This document shows positions 19,847-28,931 of a DNA stretch of 64,000 nucleotides, piece after piece. Numbering within the stretch: the stretch's first letter is position 1; the number at the start of each line of letters is the position of its first letter. Made by a program: the position numbers and the translations under genes. The notes under the pieces are model-generated. The model was given only the letters and a program-made list of their open reading frames with translations. It had not been told where the DNA came from and did not search any database. This stretch comes from Bacillus carboniphilus (lineage in GTDB: Bacteria > Bacillota > Bacilli > Bacillales > JC228): positions 186,001 to 250,000 of the forward strand of contig NZ_BAAADJ010000064.1 of assembly GCF_039522365.1 (NCBI RefSeq), written 5' to 3'.

Positions 19847-20016
19847 TAGTGCGAATTTTTGATTTTGAGTGCGGAAAATTGCATTTGAGTGCGATTATTA
19901 CGATTTGGGTGCGAAAACAAGAGTTTGAGTGCAAAAATGGGTTTGAGTGCGGAAATAGGCTGTTTATGTGCGATTTCCTTAACTTGAGTGCGAAAAAATC
20001 AATTTAAGTGCGAAAA
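19847..20016. repeat. Nine GTGCG repeats phased at 20 bp
   Basis: Imperfect units of the form TTTGAGTGCGAAAA. The GTGC cores start at 19849, 19869, 19889, 19909, 19929, 19947, 19968, 19988 and 20008, with steps of 20, 20, 20, 20, 18, 21, 20 and 20 bp. It lies in the fni-ypzI gap, outside any gene. Nothing else is visible between the fni terminator and this array. Confidence 0.8.
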
Positions 20017-20065
20017 AGCCCACACTACAGCCCAGATACGACGTCGCCGGCCCCATGCATTTTCT

Positions 20066-20102
20066 AAAAAAAAACAGCTGTACCCAACCCAAGGATACAG
20101 CC
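20066..20102 (-). terminator. Intrinsic terminator after ypzI
   Basis: Read on the minus strand: GGCTGTATCC, loop TTGGGTT, GGGTACAGCT, then nine T. It lies 22 nt beyond the ypzI stop. Confidence 0.85.
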
Positions 20103-20124
20103 AAATTCAATTTCAATTCAATCA

Positions 20125-20259
20125 TCAATGTTGATTTCGCTCTCTCGCTCTTTCCGGATCATCCAACTTCGTAGCCCCATTATGATGTAGTGCCTGATCA
20201 CGATCTGATTCCACAACACGTTGTTTTCTTAACTTCTTCTCTTGTCGATCTTTTCCCAT
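20125..20259 (-). CDS. ypzI: YpzI-family small basic protein
   Basis: A 44-residue open frame on the minus strand: highly charged, beginning MGKDRQEKKLRKQRVVESD and containing DQALHHNGATKLDDPERAR. This matches my memory of YpzI, a short conserved Bacillus protein at this locus. AAGGTGGG lies about 8 nt before the ATG and a strong terminator follows the stop. No membrane segment. Function unknown. It is short, but the start and stop signals and the family resemblance make it convincing. Confidence 0.8.
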   Translation of the reverse strand: MGKDRQEKKLRKQRVVESDRDQALHHNGATKLDDPERARERNQH

Positions 20260-20371
20260 ATACATTCCCACCTTCAATTACATTATCAATTTTAATATCA
20301 CCCAATATTTCTTCGTTATTCACGGATAATCTAGTAGAGAATGTCCATAATGGAAATAGGAGGGACTCATT

Positions 20372-20989
20372 GTGGAGGGTTGGTTCTTTTATTATCTGTT
20401 TTGGTCTTCTTGGGTGGTCTTAACTTTCCTGATTCCTAAAGAAAATCCAAATAGAGTTGCCTATAGCTGCTTTGTACTGGTAAGTATAATCCTATCAAAT
20501 CATTCAATCAAAATCGTCTATTGGGACTTTAATTTAACGGTCATGTTTTGGATCTTATGCTGCATGGTTGCCCTTTCTTCTTTAACAATATCTATTCTCC
20601 TTTACCAAATTTGCACGTCCTTATTAGTTATGCTGTTCTATTGCATATTTTTATTATTTGAGTTGTATGACCCGATATGGGTGTTCGTAGATCGTAAATG
20701 GCTTCTCACTATCATGATTTCTGTCATAGCCATTTTATTAAATTCTAATGGGAAATGGCGTGTAATAACTGCATTTTTAGGGATTGGTATGGGGGAAATT
20801 CTATATGCTTACGTACTCTATACAACAGATATCCTCATTACCATAACAAACCCAACCTTTTTAGATATTGGGGCACTTATTGGAGTGACAATTCTACTAT
20901 GGAATGGTCTTGAAAAAGTCATACACCATTTAAATAAATTGTACGATCCCCAAACTCATTTAGAAAAGGAGAAACAGAGGCTAGGATGA
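20372..20989 (+). CDS. yphA: YphA-type polytopic membrane protein
   Basis: A 205-residue protein with about six or seven membrane helices, starting at GTG with AGGAGGG 7-8 nt upstream. It overlaps the YIEGIA gene by 4 nt (ATGA). Position upstream of the YIEGIA gene and der corresponds to B. subtilis yphA. No catalytic motif is visible; function unknown. Confidence 0.75.
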   Translation: MEGWFFYYLFWSSWVVLTFLIPKENPNRVAYSCFVLVSIILSNHSIKIVYWDFNLTVMFWILCCMVALSSLTISILLYQICTSLLVMLFYCIFLLFELYDPIWVFVDRKWLLTIMISVIAILLNSNGKWRVITAFLGIGMGEILYAYVLYTTDILITITNPTFLDIGALIGVTILLWNGLEKVIHHLNKLYDPQTHLEKEKQRLG

Positions 20990-21885
20990 ATGAATACTTA
21001 TACCCTGTATTATTTGGATTAGCAACAGGAATATTATCAAGACTGTATATGCTACGTACTGATTATCGACAGTATCCAACTTATTTACACGGAAAGATTA
21101 TACATATTGCATTGGGTGTTATCGCTGCAGGATTAGGAACCATTGCAATACCTGCACTCCTAGAAGAGGAATATACGGCCATCACCTTCCTTACTCTTGC
21201 AGCCTCCCAATTCCGCGATGTTCGAAATATGGAACGGAACACGTTAACAGAGCTTGATTCATATGAGCTGGTTCCGAGAGGAAAGACGTATATAGAGGGG
21301 ATTGCCGTTGCCTTTGAAAGTCGTAACTACCTAGTCATCGTGGCATCTATGCTGGCAACTCTAGTTTATGTTTTGTTTGGGCTTTATGCTGCACTAGGAA
21401 TAGCTGTAATCATATTCATAGGATGTAGAATTTTGATGGATGGCGGACGACTAGGGCAAATAGTAGAAATTGAATATGCGGAACCGCACTTTGAAGGTCC
21501 GGGTCTTTATGTAGGCAATATTTATATCATGAATATTGGGATACCAGAAAAACAAGAATTGATAAAAAAGCAGGGCATGGGGTTTATACTAACTCCAAAA
21601 AACTTTAATGCTCTGACCACGATTGCCAACATTGGCCAAAGGCAAGCTATCTTACATGATGTTTCTACCGCTCTGGGAATATACACGGATACAGGTGAAC
21701 CTTCCCTTACACCTTTGGCTAAACGTGATCTAGATGATGGAAGGCTGGGTGTGTTTTTGTTACCACAAGTAAAAAATGTGGAGTTAGCCCAAAAAATTAT
21801 TGAAATTGTCCCTACCTTAGAAAATGCAGTTAGAATGCCGACCAACCGACATGTTGAAGAAGAAGAAAGGCGTACGAACTCATGA
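20986..21885 (+). CDS. yphB: YIEGIA-domain membrane protein (YphB/SeaA type)
   Basis: A 299-residue membrane protein with the name-giving YIEGIA motif (KTYIEGIAVAFESRN, about residue 105), membrane helices before and after it, and a soluble C-terminal domain. It is a sporulation-associated family in endospore formers. It overlaps both yphA upstream and the small partner gene downstream by 4 nt, so the three are a tight unit. Confidence 0.85.
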   Translation: MNEYLYPVLFGLATGILSRLYMLRTDYRQYPTYLHGKIIHIALGVIAAGLGTIAIPALLEEEYTAITFLTLAASQFRDVRNMERNTLTELDSYELVPRGKTYIEGIAVAFESRNYLVIVASMLATLVYVLFGLYAALGIAVIIFIGCRILMDGGRLGQIVEIEYAEPHFEGPGLYVGNIYIMNIGIPEKQELIKKQGMGFILTPKNFNALTTIANIGQRQAILHDVSTALGIYTDTGEPSLTPLAKRDLDDGRLGVFLLPQVKNVELAQKIIEIVPTLENAVRMPTNRHVEEEERRTNS

Positions 21886-22067
21886 CGATTGAAAAGTTTA
21901 TTTTAGCAGCTATCACAACAAATCCTAATAAAGCTCCTAGTGGAGTTTGTGTATTCCATTGTGAGAATAAAAAAGAGCTCATGACAGTCGCACGAAATTT
22001 AGAGGCGATATTAGATGGAATCGCACATGAATTAACGGAAGAATTATATGTGGTTGTCCGGCATTAG
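21882..22067 (+). CDS. ypzH: Capping-complex subunit for the YIEGIA protein
   Basis: A 61-residue protein (EKFILAAITTNPNKAPSGVC near its start) with the size and position of the small partner encoded directly after YIEGIA genes. The start overlaps the stop of the YIEGIA gene (ATGA). It presumably forms a complex with that protein; this rests on family knowledge and gene order. A strong nested terminator follows. Confidence 0.8.
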   Translation: MTIEKFILAAITTNPNKAPSGVCVFHCENKKELMTVARNLEAILDGIAHELTEELYVVVRH

Positions 22068-22117
22068 TTTAAGAAATATTTGTTATTTTTACTTGTTTTC
22101 GATAAAATACTGTAGTT

Positions 22118-22152
22118 AGGCTGACACTAAACAGTTTAGGTCAGCCTCTTTG
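22118..22152 (+). terminator. Intrinsic terminator after ypzH
   Basis: AGGCTGAC/GTCAGCCT outer stem with a second CTAA/TTAG stem nested inside, then CTTTG. The T tract is short. Confidence 0.7.
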
Positions 22153-22178
22153 TATAAATTGTAGAGAGGGTGATGGAA

Positions 22179-23489
22179 ATGGTAAAGCCGGTTGTGGCGA
22201 TTGTGGGACGTCCGAATGTTGGCAAATCAACCATTTTCAATCGAATCGTAGGAGAACGTATCTCGATTGTTGAAGATATCCCGGGTGTGACTAGGGATCG
22301 TATATATAGTAGTGGAGACTGGTTGAATCATGAATTTAATATTATTGACACAGGTGGAATCGAAATAGGCGATGAACCATTCCTAGAGCAAATTAGAGGA
22401 CAGGCTGAGATTGCCATTGATGAAGCAGATGTCATTATATTCCTGACAAATGGTAGAGAGGGAGTAACAGCTGCCGACGAAGAAGTTGCGAAACTATTGT
22501 ACAAAACTAAAAAACCAGTAGTTTTAGCTGTTAATAAAATCGATAACCCTGAAATGAGATCGCAAATTTATGATTTCTATTCCTTAGGGTTTGGCGAACC
22601 GTTCCCTATCTCTGGGACACATGGACTGGGATTAGGAGATTTACTCGACGAAGTGGCAAAGAATTTTCCTCAGCATGACTTAGGGGAATATGATGAAGAA
22701 GTTATCAAGTTTTCACTGATTGGTCGTCCGAACGTAGGGAAGTCTTCTCTTGTTAATGCGATATTGGGTGAAGATAGAGTCATCGTAAGTGATGTTGCTG
22801 GAACGACTCGTGACGCAATTGACTCACTATGTACAGTAGATGGACAGGATTATGTCATCATTGATACGGCAGGAATGAGAAAAAGAGGAAAAGTATACGA
22901 GAGTGTTGAAAAATATAGTGTATTAAGAGCTTTACGCGCAATCGAACGCTCTGATGTGGTTTTAGTTGTGTTGGATGGTGAAGAAGGAATCATTGAACAG
23001 GATAAAAGGATTGCCGGTTATGCTCACGAAGCAGGAAAAGCTGTTGTCATTGTTGTAAACAAATGGGACGCTGTTGAAAAAGATGAGAAAACCATGAAGA
23101 ATTTCGAACAAAAAATAAGGGACCATTTCTTATTCCTAGACTATGCTCCCATTATCTTTTTATCTGCCAAAACGAAAAAGAGGGTACATACCTTATTCCC
23201 TATGATTCAACTAGCTAGTGAAAACCATTCTATGCGTGTAGAGACAAGTGTACTAAATGATGTGGTAATGGACTCTGTAGCGATGAATCCAACGCCAACA
23301 CATCAAGGTAAGAGATTAAAAATCTTCTATACCACTCAGGTTGCAATTAAGCCACCAACTTTTGTCGTTTTTGTTAATGACCCTGAGTTATTACATTTTT
23401 CGTATGAACGATTCTTAGAAAATCGAATTCGAGAGGCATTCGGTTTCATAGGAACTCCGATTAAAATATTTGCACGACAACGGAGTTAA
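22179..23489 (+). CDS. der: GTPase Der (EngA), ribosome biogenesis
   Basis: Two tandem GTPase domains and a C-terminal KH-like domain, 436 residues from the chosen ATG. G1 motifs GRPNVGKS occur near residues 9 and 183, with DTGG and DTAG G3 motifs and NKID/NKWD G4 motifs. It acts in 50S subunit assembly. I chose the third in-frame start ([13 protein letters not shown]), 8 nt after GAGAGGG, because it matches the B. subtilis N-terminus; GTG and ATG codons 6-9 nt upstream are alternatives. Confidence 0.95.
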   Translation: MVKPVVAIVGRPNVGKSTIFNRIVGERISIVEDIPGVTRDRIYSSGDWLNHEFNIIDTGGIEIGDEPFLEQIRGQAEIAIDEADVIIFLTNGREGVTAADEEVAKLLYKTKKPVVLAVNKIDNPEMRSQIYDFYSLGFGEPFPISGTHGLGLGDLLDEVAKNFPQHDLGEYDEEVIKFSLIGRPNVGKSSLVNAILGEDRVIVSDVAGTTRDAIDSLCTVDGQDYVIIDTAGMRKRGKVYESVEKYSVLRALRAIERSDVVLVVLDGEEGIIEQDKRIAGYAHEAGKAVVIVVNKWDAVEKDEKTMKNFEQKIRDHFLFLDYAPIIFLSAKTKKRVHTLFPMIQLASENHSMRVETSVLNDVVMDSVAMNPTPTHQGKRLKIFYTTQVAIKPPTFVVFVNDPELLHFSYERFLENRIREAFGFIGTPIKIFARQRS

Positions 23490-23504
23490 GAATGAGGTGT
23501 AAAA

Positions 23505-24554
23505 ATGAATAAACAACGTGTTACTGTACTAGGAGCTGGAAGCTGGGGAACCGCATTGGCTTTAGTCTTAGGTGATAATGGACATGACGTTCGGTTATGG
23601 GGACATAGGCGTGAACACATTGACCAAATCAATCAAACAAGAATGAACGAAAAATATTTACCCAACGTATCTCTTCCAGATACAGTTATCGGTTATTCAT
23701 CCTTAGAAAAGGCATTAGAAAATGTAAACATGATCGTAATGGCTGTACCCACAAAAGCAATTAGAGAGGTAACAAAAGAAATTCAAGCTTTTTTACAAGA
23801 GCCAGTCACGATTGTTCATGTAAGTAAAGGGATTGAACCAAATACGCTTAAACGCATTTCTGAAATGATTGAAGAAGAAATGGAAGCTCGACTATTGGAC
23901 CATGTGGTGGTTCTCTCAGGTCCAAGTCATGCAGAAGAAGTTAGTTTACGCCACCCTACAACTGTAACGGTGTCTTCTAAGGATATGTCTGCTGCAGAAG
24001 TAGTCCAGGATCTATTCATGAATCAACATTTTAGAGTGTATACCAACCCTGATGTAATTGGAGTCGAGATTGGTGGCGCATTAAAGAATATTATTGCGTT
24101 AGCTGCTGGATTATCTGACGGTCTTGGTTACGGTGATAATGCAAAAGCTGCACTAATTACAAGAGGGCTTGCTGAAATAGCTAGATTAGGTACCCAAATG
24201 GGTGCAAATCCACTTACATTCTCAGGACTAACAGGTATTGGAGATTTAATCGTTACCTGCACAAGTGTTCACTCTCGAAACTGGAGAGCAGGGAATATGC
24301 TCGGAAAAGGCCAAAACCTTGATGAAGTTCTAGAAAATATGGGGATGGTTGTAGAAGGAGTTCGAACAACCAAAGCTGCCTTTCAACTAGCGGAAAAATA
24401 CAAGGTGAATATGCCAATCACAACGGCTTTACATAGTATTCTTTTTGATAAAGTAAATCCTAAAGATGCGGTAGACTCCCTCATGGCTAGAATGAAAACC
24501 CAGGAAATGGAAGACTTAGTCAATATATTGGATGCTAAAATGCAGGAACAATAA
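23505..24554 (+). CDS. gpsA: Glycerol-3-phosphate dehydrogenase [NAD(P)+]
   Basis: A 349-residue enzyme reducing dihydroxyacetone phosphate to sn-glycerol 3-phosphate for phospholipid synthesis. N-terminal dinucleotide-binding motif [10 protein letters not shown] (about residue 9), SGPSHAEEV (about 141), and the catalytic-lysine helix [16 protein letters not shown] (about 190). It is 15 nt behind der as in B. subtilis, with a GAGGTG ribosome site. Confidence 0.96.
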   Translation: MNKQRVTVLGAGSWGTALALVLGDNGHDVRLWGHRREHIDQINQTRMNEKYLPNVSLPDTVIGYSSLEKALENVNMIVMAVPTKAIREVTKEIQAFLQEPVTIVHVSKGIEPNTLKRISEMIEEEMEARLLDHVVVLSGPSHAEEVSLRHPTTVTVSSKDMSAAEVVQDLFMNQHFRVYTNPDVIGVEIGGALKNIIALAAGLSDGLGYGDNAKAALITRGLAEIARLGTQMGANPLTFSGLTGIGDLIVTCTSVHSRNWRAGNMLGKGQNLDEVLENMGMVVEGVRTTKAAFQLAEKYKVNMPITTALHSILFDKVNPKDAVDSLMARMKTQEMEDLVNILDAKMQEQ

Positions 24555-24641
24555 TCTTTTGAAACCTATGACGTTCTTACACAAAGCGCATAAACTGATT
24601 GTAGATTCTCGGAAAAAATGCCGCGATGTGGGTTTATATGG

Positions 24642-24684
24642 AAACCAGATTGGCAAGCCCCGCCTTTCTGGTTTTTTATTTTTT
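24642..24684 (+). terminator. Intrinsic terminator after gpsA
   Basis: AAACCAGA/TCTGGTT with a nested GGC/GCC pair in the loop, then a long T-rich tail. Confidence 0.8.
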
Positions 24685-24786
24685 TGAAAAAATATTAATA
24701 ATCTTTGTCTTTTCAAGCCACGTTTACCCATTTTGTTTTGGCTGTGATATAATTTCTGTTGGACTAAGATTAGGAGTGACTAAAAA

Positions 24787-24987
24787 ATGACACCAGCATT
24801 GATAAAAATGTGGTTTTCACTAGGAGCTATGGGACTTATGTTCCTTGCGATTCTTTCCATCTACTTTAGCCGATATAAACTGAAGGGGATATTTAAATTT
24901 ATTACTGCCTTCATCGCTTATTCATTGATGATTATTTCAGGTCTGATCATGGTATTTGTTGTGTTCAGCGGACCAACACCATCTTGA
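24787..24987 (+). CDS. yphE: YphE-type small membrane protein (DUF2768)
   Basis: A 66-residue protein with two membrane helices (about residues 8-27 and 38-62) and a basic loop between them (SRYKLKG). Size, topology and location between gpsA and yphF match DUF2768. Ribosome site is TAGGAGTGA. Its stop overlaps the ribosome site of yphF. Function unknown. Confidence 0.8.
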   Translation: MTPALIKMWFSLGAMGLMFLAILSIYFSRYKLKGIFKFITAFIAYSLMIISGLIMVFVVFSGPTPS

Positions 24988-24997
24988 GGAGACGACC

Positions 24998-25714
24998 ATG
25001 ACTAAAAAGTTTAATGTTTTCATAATCTTACTTATATCCACTACAATCCTCTCAGGTTGTCTATATCCAGATAGTGAATTAAGTAAGAACCAGATTCCAT
25101 ATTTAGACCAACTTCAATCAGTACAAACGGCTGTTAATCAGTTCCAAGAAGATGAAGGTGGCATTTTACCAATCAAAACAAAGGATGCCGAAACCCCTAT
25201 TTATCAAAAGTACTTAGTAGACTTCAGTAGAATAGCACCAAGGTATTTAGCTGAACCGCCTGGAAATTCATTTGAGAATGGCGGTATTTATCAGTATGTC
25301 TTAGTAGATGTTGAAGAGAATCCGACTGTACGAGTGTTTGATTTAAGAATAGCTGAAAGAATTAGAGAAATTAACTTGAGAATAAAAGCGAATGGCTATC
25401 CACCATATGACGAGATACTTGCTAGGAACGTTTATTCACTAGATTTCAGTAAGATTGGGTACGATACCCCTCCGACTGTCGTTAGTCCATTTACGGGGCT
25501 AGAACTACCTTTTGTCGTTAATGGACAAGGTGAGTTATTTGTAGACTATAGAGCTGATTTGTACCAGCTATTGAGAGAAAATGATTATGATATTGAACCA
25601 GGGGAGGATATTCGTTGGATTTTAGTAGAAGACTCTGTCTTTGTTCCGGCATATTCTCTACCATATACAGTTGAATCAAATTCAGACGAACCTATTTTTA
25701 TGACTGAAAAGTAG
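24998..25714 (+). CDS. yphF: YphF-type lipoprotein
   Basis: A 238-residue predicted lipoprotein: basic N-terminus, hydrophobic core and the lipobox LSGC with the lipidated cysteine at about residue 22. The remainder is a soluble domain of unknown fold (the DUF3939-like region is not certain). GAGGAGA lies 7 nt before the ATG; a longer upstream in-frame reading would put a non-secretory extension before the signal and is rejected. The last codons are inside a terminator hairpin. Confidence 0.82.
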   Translation: MTKKFNVFIILLISTTILSGCLYPDSELSKNQIPYLDQLQSVQTAVNQFQEDEGGILPIKTKDAETPIYQKYLVDFSRIAPRYLAEPPGNSFENGGIYQYVLVDVEENPTVRVFDLRIAERIREINLRIKANGYPPYDEILARNVYSLDFSKIGYDTPPTVVSPFTGLELPFVVNGQGELFVDYRADLYQLLRENDYDIEPGEDIRWILVEDSVFVPAYSLPYTVESNSDEPIFMTEK

Positions 25715-25734
25715 TCATAGAAATAGGTTTTTTC
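25689..25734 (+). terminator. Terminator overlapping the end of yphF
   Basis: AACCTATTTTTATGACT pairs with AGTCATAGAAATAGGTT (16 of 17 bp) around a short loop, then T. The ascending arm and the stop codon of yphF are part of the structure. Confidence 0.85.
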
Positions 25735-25990
25735 TTATATTTAGGGAAGATTTAACCACTTTCAGTCATAAGCTAGTTTTTTATAAATATATTGTAGAAG
25801 AGGTCTTTCAGGCAGCATGTATTAGACCGGTTCTTGGGTTGTTACTGTGCCGTTTCTATAAATGTTTATAAAAGGAGGAATTTTTCATTAAAAATAGTCA
25901 TAATCATTTCGGACAACATCATAAACATATATTGTCCAAAAGAATCATACGCAAACTATTCCCAGCAAAAAATGGTCGGGAGGGGATCAC

Positions 25991-27469
25991 TTGGAAAAGG
26001 TAGATATTTTTAAAGATATTGCTGAACGTACGGGCGGTGATATTTACTTAGGAGTAGTCGGAGCAGTAAGAACAGGGAAATCTACATTTATTAAAAAATT
26101 TATGGAACTAGTGGTTTTACCAAGTATCGGAAGTGAATCAGAGCGTGCTAGAGCACAAGACGAGCTTCCACAAAGTGCTGCAGGTAGAACGATTATGACA
26201 ACAGAACCCAAGTTTGTACCAAATCAAGCCGTTTCAGTACATGTGGATGAAGGATTAGAAGTTAACGTTCGTTTAGTGGACTGTGTAGGCTACACAGTAC
26301 CAGGAGCCAAAGGCTATGAGGATGAAAATGGGCCGCGTATGATTAACACACCATGGTATGAAGAACCCATCCCGTTCCATGAAGCTGCAGAAATTGGAAC
26401 GAGAAAGGTCATCCAGGAGCATTCAACAATCGGTGTTGTCATTACAACTGATGGCTCTATTGGAGAAATTCCGCGTTCAGATTATATTGAGGCTGAAGAA
26501 AGAGTCATTGAAGAATTAAAAGAAGTAGGAAAACCATTTATTATGGTAATTAACTCAGTCAGACCTCATCACCCTGAAACAGAGGAACTTCGTAATAAGC
26601 TATGCGAAAAATACGATATTCCTGTTGTAGCGATGAGTGTTGAGAGTATGCGTGAGGGCGATGTACTGAATGTACTAAGAGAGGCATTATATGAGTTCCC
26701 AGTGCTTGAAGTGAATGTGAATCTTCCAAGCTGGGTCATGGTCCTTAAAGATGAACATTGGTTAAGAGAAAGCTACCAAGAAGCGGTTAAAGAGACTGTA
26801 AAAGATATCAAGCGTCTCCGTGATGTTGACCGAGTCGTTCATCAATTCTCGGAGTATGAATACATTGAAAGTGCTGGTTTAGCTGGCATTGAAATGGGTC
26901 AAGGTGTTGCAGAAATCGACCTACATGCTCCAGATGAACTCTATGATGAAATTTTAAAGGAAATTGTTGGTGTAGAGATTAGGGGTAGAGACCATCTCCT
27001 GCAACTTATGCAAGATTTCGCCCATGCTAAACAAGAATATGATCACGTGGCGGATGCTCTAAAAATGGTTAGACAAACAGGCTATGGTATTGCAGCTCCA
27101 ACTCTTGAAGATATGAGTTTAGATGAGCCAGAAATCATTAGACAAGGTTCTCGCTTTGGAGTCCGTCTAAAGGCCGTTGCACCATCCATCCATATGATTA
27201 AAGTGGATGTGGAATCAGAGTTTGCTCCAATCATCGGCACTGAAAAGCAAAGTGAAGAATTAGTAAGATACTTAATGCAAGACTTTGAGGATGATCCATT
27301 ATCCATATGGAACTCAGATATTTTTGGTAGAAGCTTGAGCTCTATTGTTAGAGAAGGAATTTCAGCGAAGCTTTCGTTAATGCCAGAAAATGCTCGCTAT
27401 AAACTTAAAGAAACGCTAGAGAGAATTATTAACGAAGGATCTGGCGGTCTAATTGCTATCATCTTATAA
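25991..27469 (+). CDS. spoIVA: Stage IV sporulation protein A (coat morphogenetic ATPase)
   Basis: A 492-residue protein, same length as in B. subtilis. The N-terminal TRAFAC-type ATPase domain has Walker A GAVRTGKST (about residue 22) and a D-C-V-G-Y switch region (about 97). ATP hydrolysis drives polymerisation into the basal layer of the spore coat on the forespore outer membrane. It ends with the short hydrophobic tail GGLIAIIL that is needed for coat anchoring. Start is TTG with GGGAGGGG 5 nt upstream. Expected to be mother-cell (sigma-E) expressed. Confidence 0.97.
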   Translation: MEKVDIFKDIAERTGGDIYLGVVGAVRTGKSTFIKKFMELVVLPSIGSESERARAQDELPQSAAGRTIMTTEPKFVPNQAVSVHVDEGLEVNVRLVDCVGYTVPGAKGYEDENGPRMINTPWYEEPIPFHEAAEIGTRKVIQEHSTIGVVITTDGSIGEIPRSDYIEAEERVIEELKEVGKPFIMVINSVRPHHPETEELRNKLCEKYDIPVVAMSVESMREGDVLNVLREALYEFPVLEVNVNLPSWVMVLKDEHWLRESYQEAVKETVKDIKRLRDVDRVVHQFSEYEYIESAGLAGIEMGQGVAEIDLHAPDELYDEILKEIVGVEIRGRDHLLQLMQDFAHAKQEYDHVADALKMVRQTGYGIAAPTLEDMSLDEPEIIRQGSRFGVRLKAVAPSIHMIKVDVESEFAPIIGTEKQSEELVRYLMQDFEDDPLSIWNSDIFGRSLSSIVREGISAKLSLMPENARYKLKETLERIINEGSGGLIAIIL

Positions 27470-27473
27470 AGGT

Positions 27474-27504
27474 AAGACTCCTGTTATTAGGGGTCTTTTT
27501 TTTG
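27474..27504 (+). terminator. Intrinsic terminator after spoIVA
   Basis: AAGACTCC/GGGGTCTT stem with an 8-nt loop, then eight T. Confidence 0.85.
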
Positions 27505-27795
27505 TATTTTCAAGGTAACCAAAAAACGGAAAAAGTCAATCTAAATAGTTTATTTTTCCCAAAACTATTATCTTTATGTTACAAAAAAGAAAAGATTCCC
27601 ATTATTTCTAGAAATAATCTTGCTAATAAATTCTTATTGTGATAATCTTTTAACAGAATTAACCGCGTAAACCTTTTAAAACCGCGGTTTCTTCGGAAGT
27701 ACATGTATATATTCTGGTATTTTTGTCAGTAATGTATATAGAAGTATCTTTTTATCCGAAGACAAGTCTCCATTATTTGGGAGGAGGTGAATGGC
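27505..27795 (+). promoter_or_regulatory. hbs upstream region
   Basis: A 291-bp A+T-rich gap with no gene. The gap ends in the strong ribosome site GAGGAGGTGA. B. subtilis hbs has two promoters here by published work; I see several TATA-rich -10-like stretches (for example near 27705-27745) but no pair I would assign with confidence. Confidence 0.4.
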
Positions 27796-28068
27796 ATGAA
27801 CAAAACAGAATTGATTAGTGCTGTTGCTGAAGCTAGTGAACTTTCTAAAAAGGACGCTACTAAAGCAGTAGACGCTGTTTTTGACTCTATTTTAGGAGCT
27901 CTTCAAAACGGTGATAAAGTACAATTAATCGGATTTGGTAACTTTGAAGTTCGTGAACGTGCTGCACGTAAAGGACGTAATCCACAAACTGGTGACGAAA
28001 TCGAAATCGCAGCGAGCAAAGTTCCTGCATTCAAGCCTGGAAAAGCACTTAAAGATGCGGTCAAATGA
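27796..28068 (+). CDS. hbs: HU nucleoid protein HBsu; its 3' end is an element target site
   Basis: A 90-residue HU-type DNA-binding protein with the DNA-binding arm signature [21 protein letters not shown] (about residues 46-66) and C-terminus [13 protein letters not shown] compacts and bends the chromosome. The ATG preceded by GAGGAGGTGA is the start. The last 33 nt (28036-28068) are repeated in degenerate form at 35045 and 43186, so this end of the gene appears to be supplied by the inserted element. The stop is TGA, while both other copies end in TAA. A terminator brought by the element follows. Confidence 0.96.
   Translation: MNKTELISAVAEASELSKKDATKAVDAVFDSILGALQNGDKVQLIGFGNFEVRERAARKGRNPQTGDEIEIAASKVPAFKPGKALKDAVK
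28036..28068 (+). repeat. hbs tail, copy 1 (left junction of element A)
   Basis: Encodes [10 protein letters not shown] and the stop. It matches the copy at 43186-43219 in 27 of 33 positions, with the differences mostly at third codon positions, and matches the shorter copy at 35045-35065. It is read as the left attachment site. Confidence 0.75.
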
Positions 28069-28190
28069 TGCGTTGACCCCTACATACACAAGGGATTGAG
28101 CTGTTTTAAACTACAGTAAAACCCAAATGTTCAAAAAACCCCTCTGATTTAGAGGGGTTTTTTGTGTTTTTTGGAGAGGCTCGTTAAAGA
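28069..28190. repeat. Left end of element A
   Basis: Aligns with 35066-35160: a shared TACATACACA block, a conserved GTTTTAAACTACAGTAAAAC segment and a shared GTTAAAGA block after the terminator region. CTACAGTAA begins 43 nt after the hbs stop in both copies. Confidence 0.75.
28133..28163 (+). terminator. Replacement hbs terminator inside element A
   Basis: AAAAAACCCCTCT/AGAGGGGTTTTTT, a near-perfect 13-bp stem with a 5-nt loop. It ends hbs transcription 65 nt beyond the stop. It lies within the element, while the presumed original terminator is at 43241. Confidence 0.88.
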
Positions 28191-28538
28191 GAAAGGAAGA
28201 TTGTCATTTATCTAAGCAACTAACGGATTATTATTACCACGGGTTATTATTAAATTGATGATCTTTATAATACATCTTCCCAACTGGTTAGCTTCATGTT
28301 TGAAATATCTGCCTCATAAAAGAAGGTTGTATTGCGAAAATTACACTCTTCCAACCCTTCAATATATGTTTCCAATTTTAACTAAAAACCTAGGCTTCTA
28401 AATCAAGTTCCACTACTTTTCCTACAAATACATCATTTTTTATTCCAGTGATCCCAACAATCTGATCAACATTCAATAATTCAAGATTGCACATTACCTC
28501 TTTCATCCATTTTAGTAATTTTTGTTCTCATCCTTATA
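28164..28538. other. Element A left interior, no intact gene
   Basis: About 375 bp beyond the terminator. On the minus strand a short frame (about 28398-28499) reads CNLELLNVDQIVGITGIKND and onward to LDLEA, overlapping another short frame that starts MRTKITKMDERGNVQS near 28530. Together they could be a frameshifted remnant of a small gene that followed the recombinases. I see nothing else. Confidence 0.35.
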
Positions 28539-28931
28539 CTAAATCCTTTCGAATCTATTCATTGTCGAACTACGTAGCTCATTATTTTCGATTGTGAGCT
28601 CTTTTACGCGCTTTTCTAGGGCTTTTATTACTTCCTTATAGTTTGATGCCACGTCTTCAGTTAAATTCGATTTGGAGGGAGTTAATGATGAATTATTCAA
28701 TGCTTCCTCAACATCAGCTTTAAAACTTAAAAACCAACTTTCTAGGTATTCAGAATGTGCCCCTGACCAAAGAGTTCTATCGCTTGTTAACCCAAGCTTA
28801 CTAGCAACAATTTTGTATAATTCCGTTTTCTTTTTCAGGGCTTCGATATCGCCTTTTTTTGCTAAGTTCATGTGTTGTCGTTTTATTCCCTTTGTAACGT
28901 TATATAACTGCTCTCTATTAGTTCTAGCCAT
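28539..28931 (-). CDS. Small TnpC-like accessory protein of the recombinase operon
   Basis: A 130-residue charged protein beginning MARTNREQLYNVTKGIKRQH, with a coiled-coil-like C-terminus (NYKEVIKALEKRVKELTIENNELRSS, about residues 97-122). It has no catalytic motif. Size and place as last gene after the large recombinases resemble TnpC of Tn554 (125 residues), a non-recombinase helper. Its start overlaps the previous stop by 1 nt, so it is co-translated. It may bind DNA or hold recombinases together; that is inference. Confidence 0.7.
   Translation of the reverse strand: MARTNREQLYNVTKGIKRQHMNLAKKGDIEALKKKTELYKIVASKLGLTSDRTLWSGAHSEYLESWFLSFKADVEEALNNSSLTPSKSNLTEDVASNYKEVIKALEKRVKELTIENNELRSSTMNRFERI

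Noticed and set aside
19847-20016. Phased GTGCG array as a CRISPR
   Set aside because: The repeats are only about 10-14 nt with 6-10 nt between, the spacers are not unique 30-mers, and no cas genes are near.
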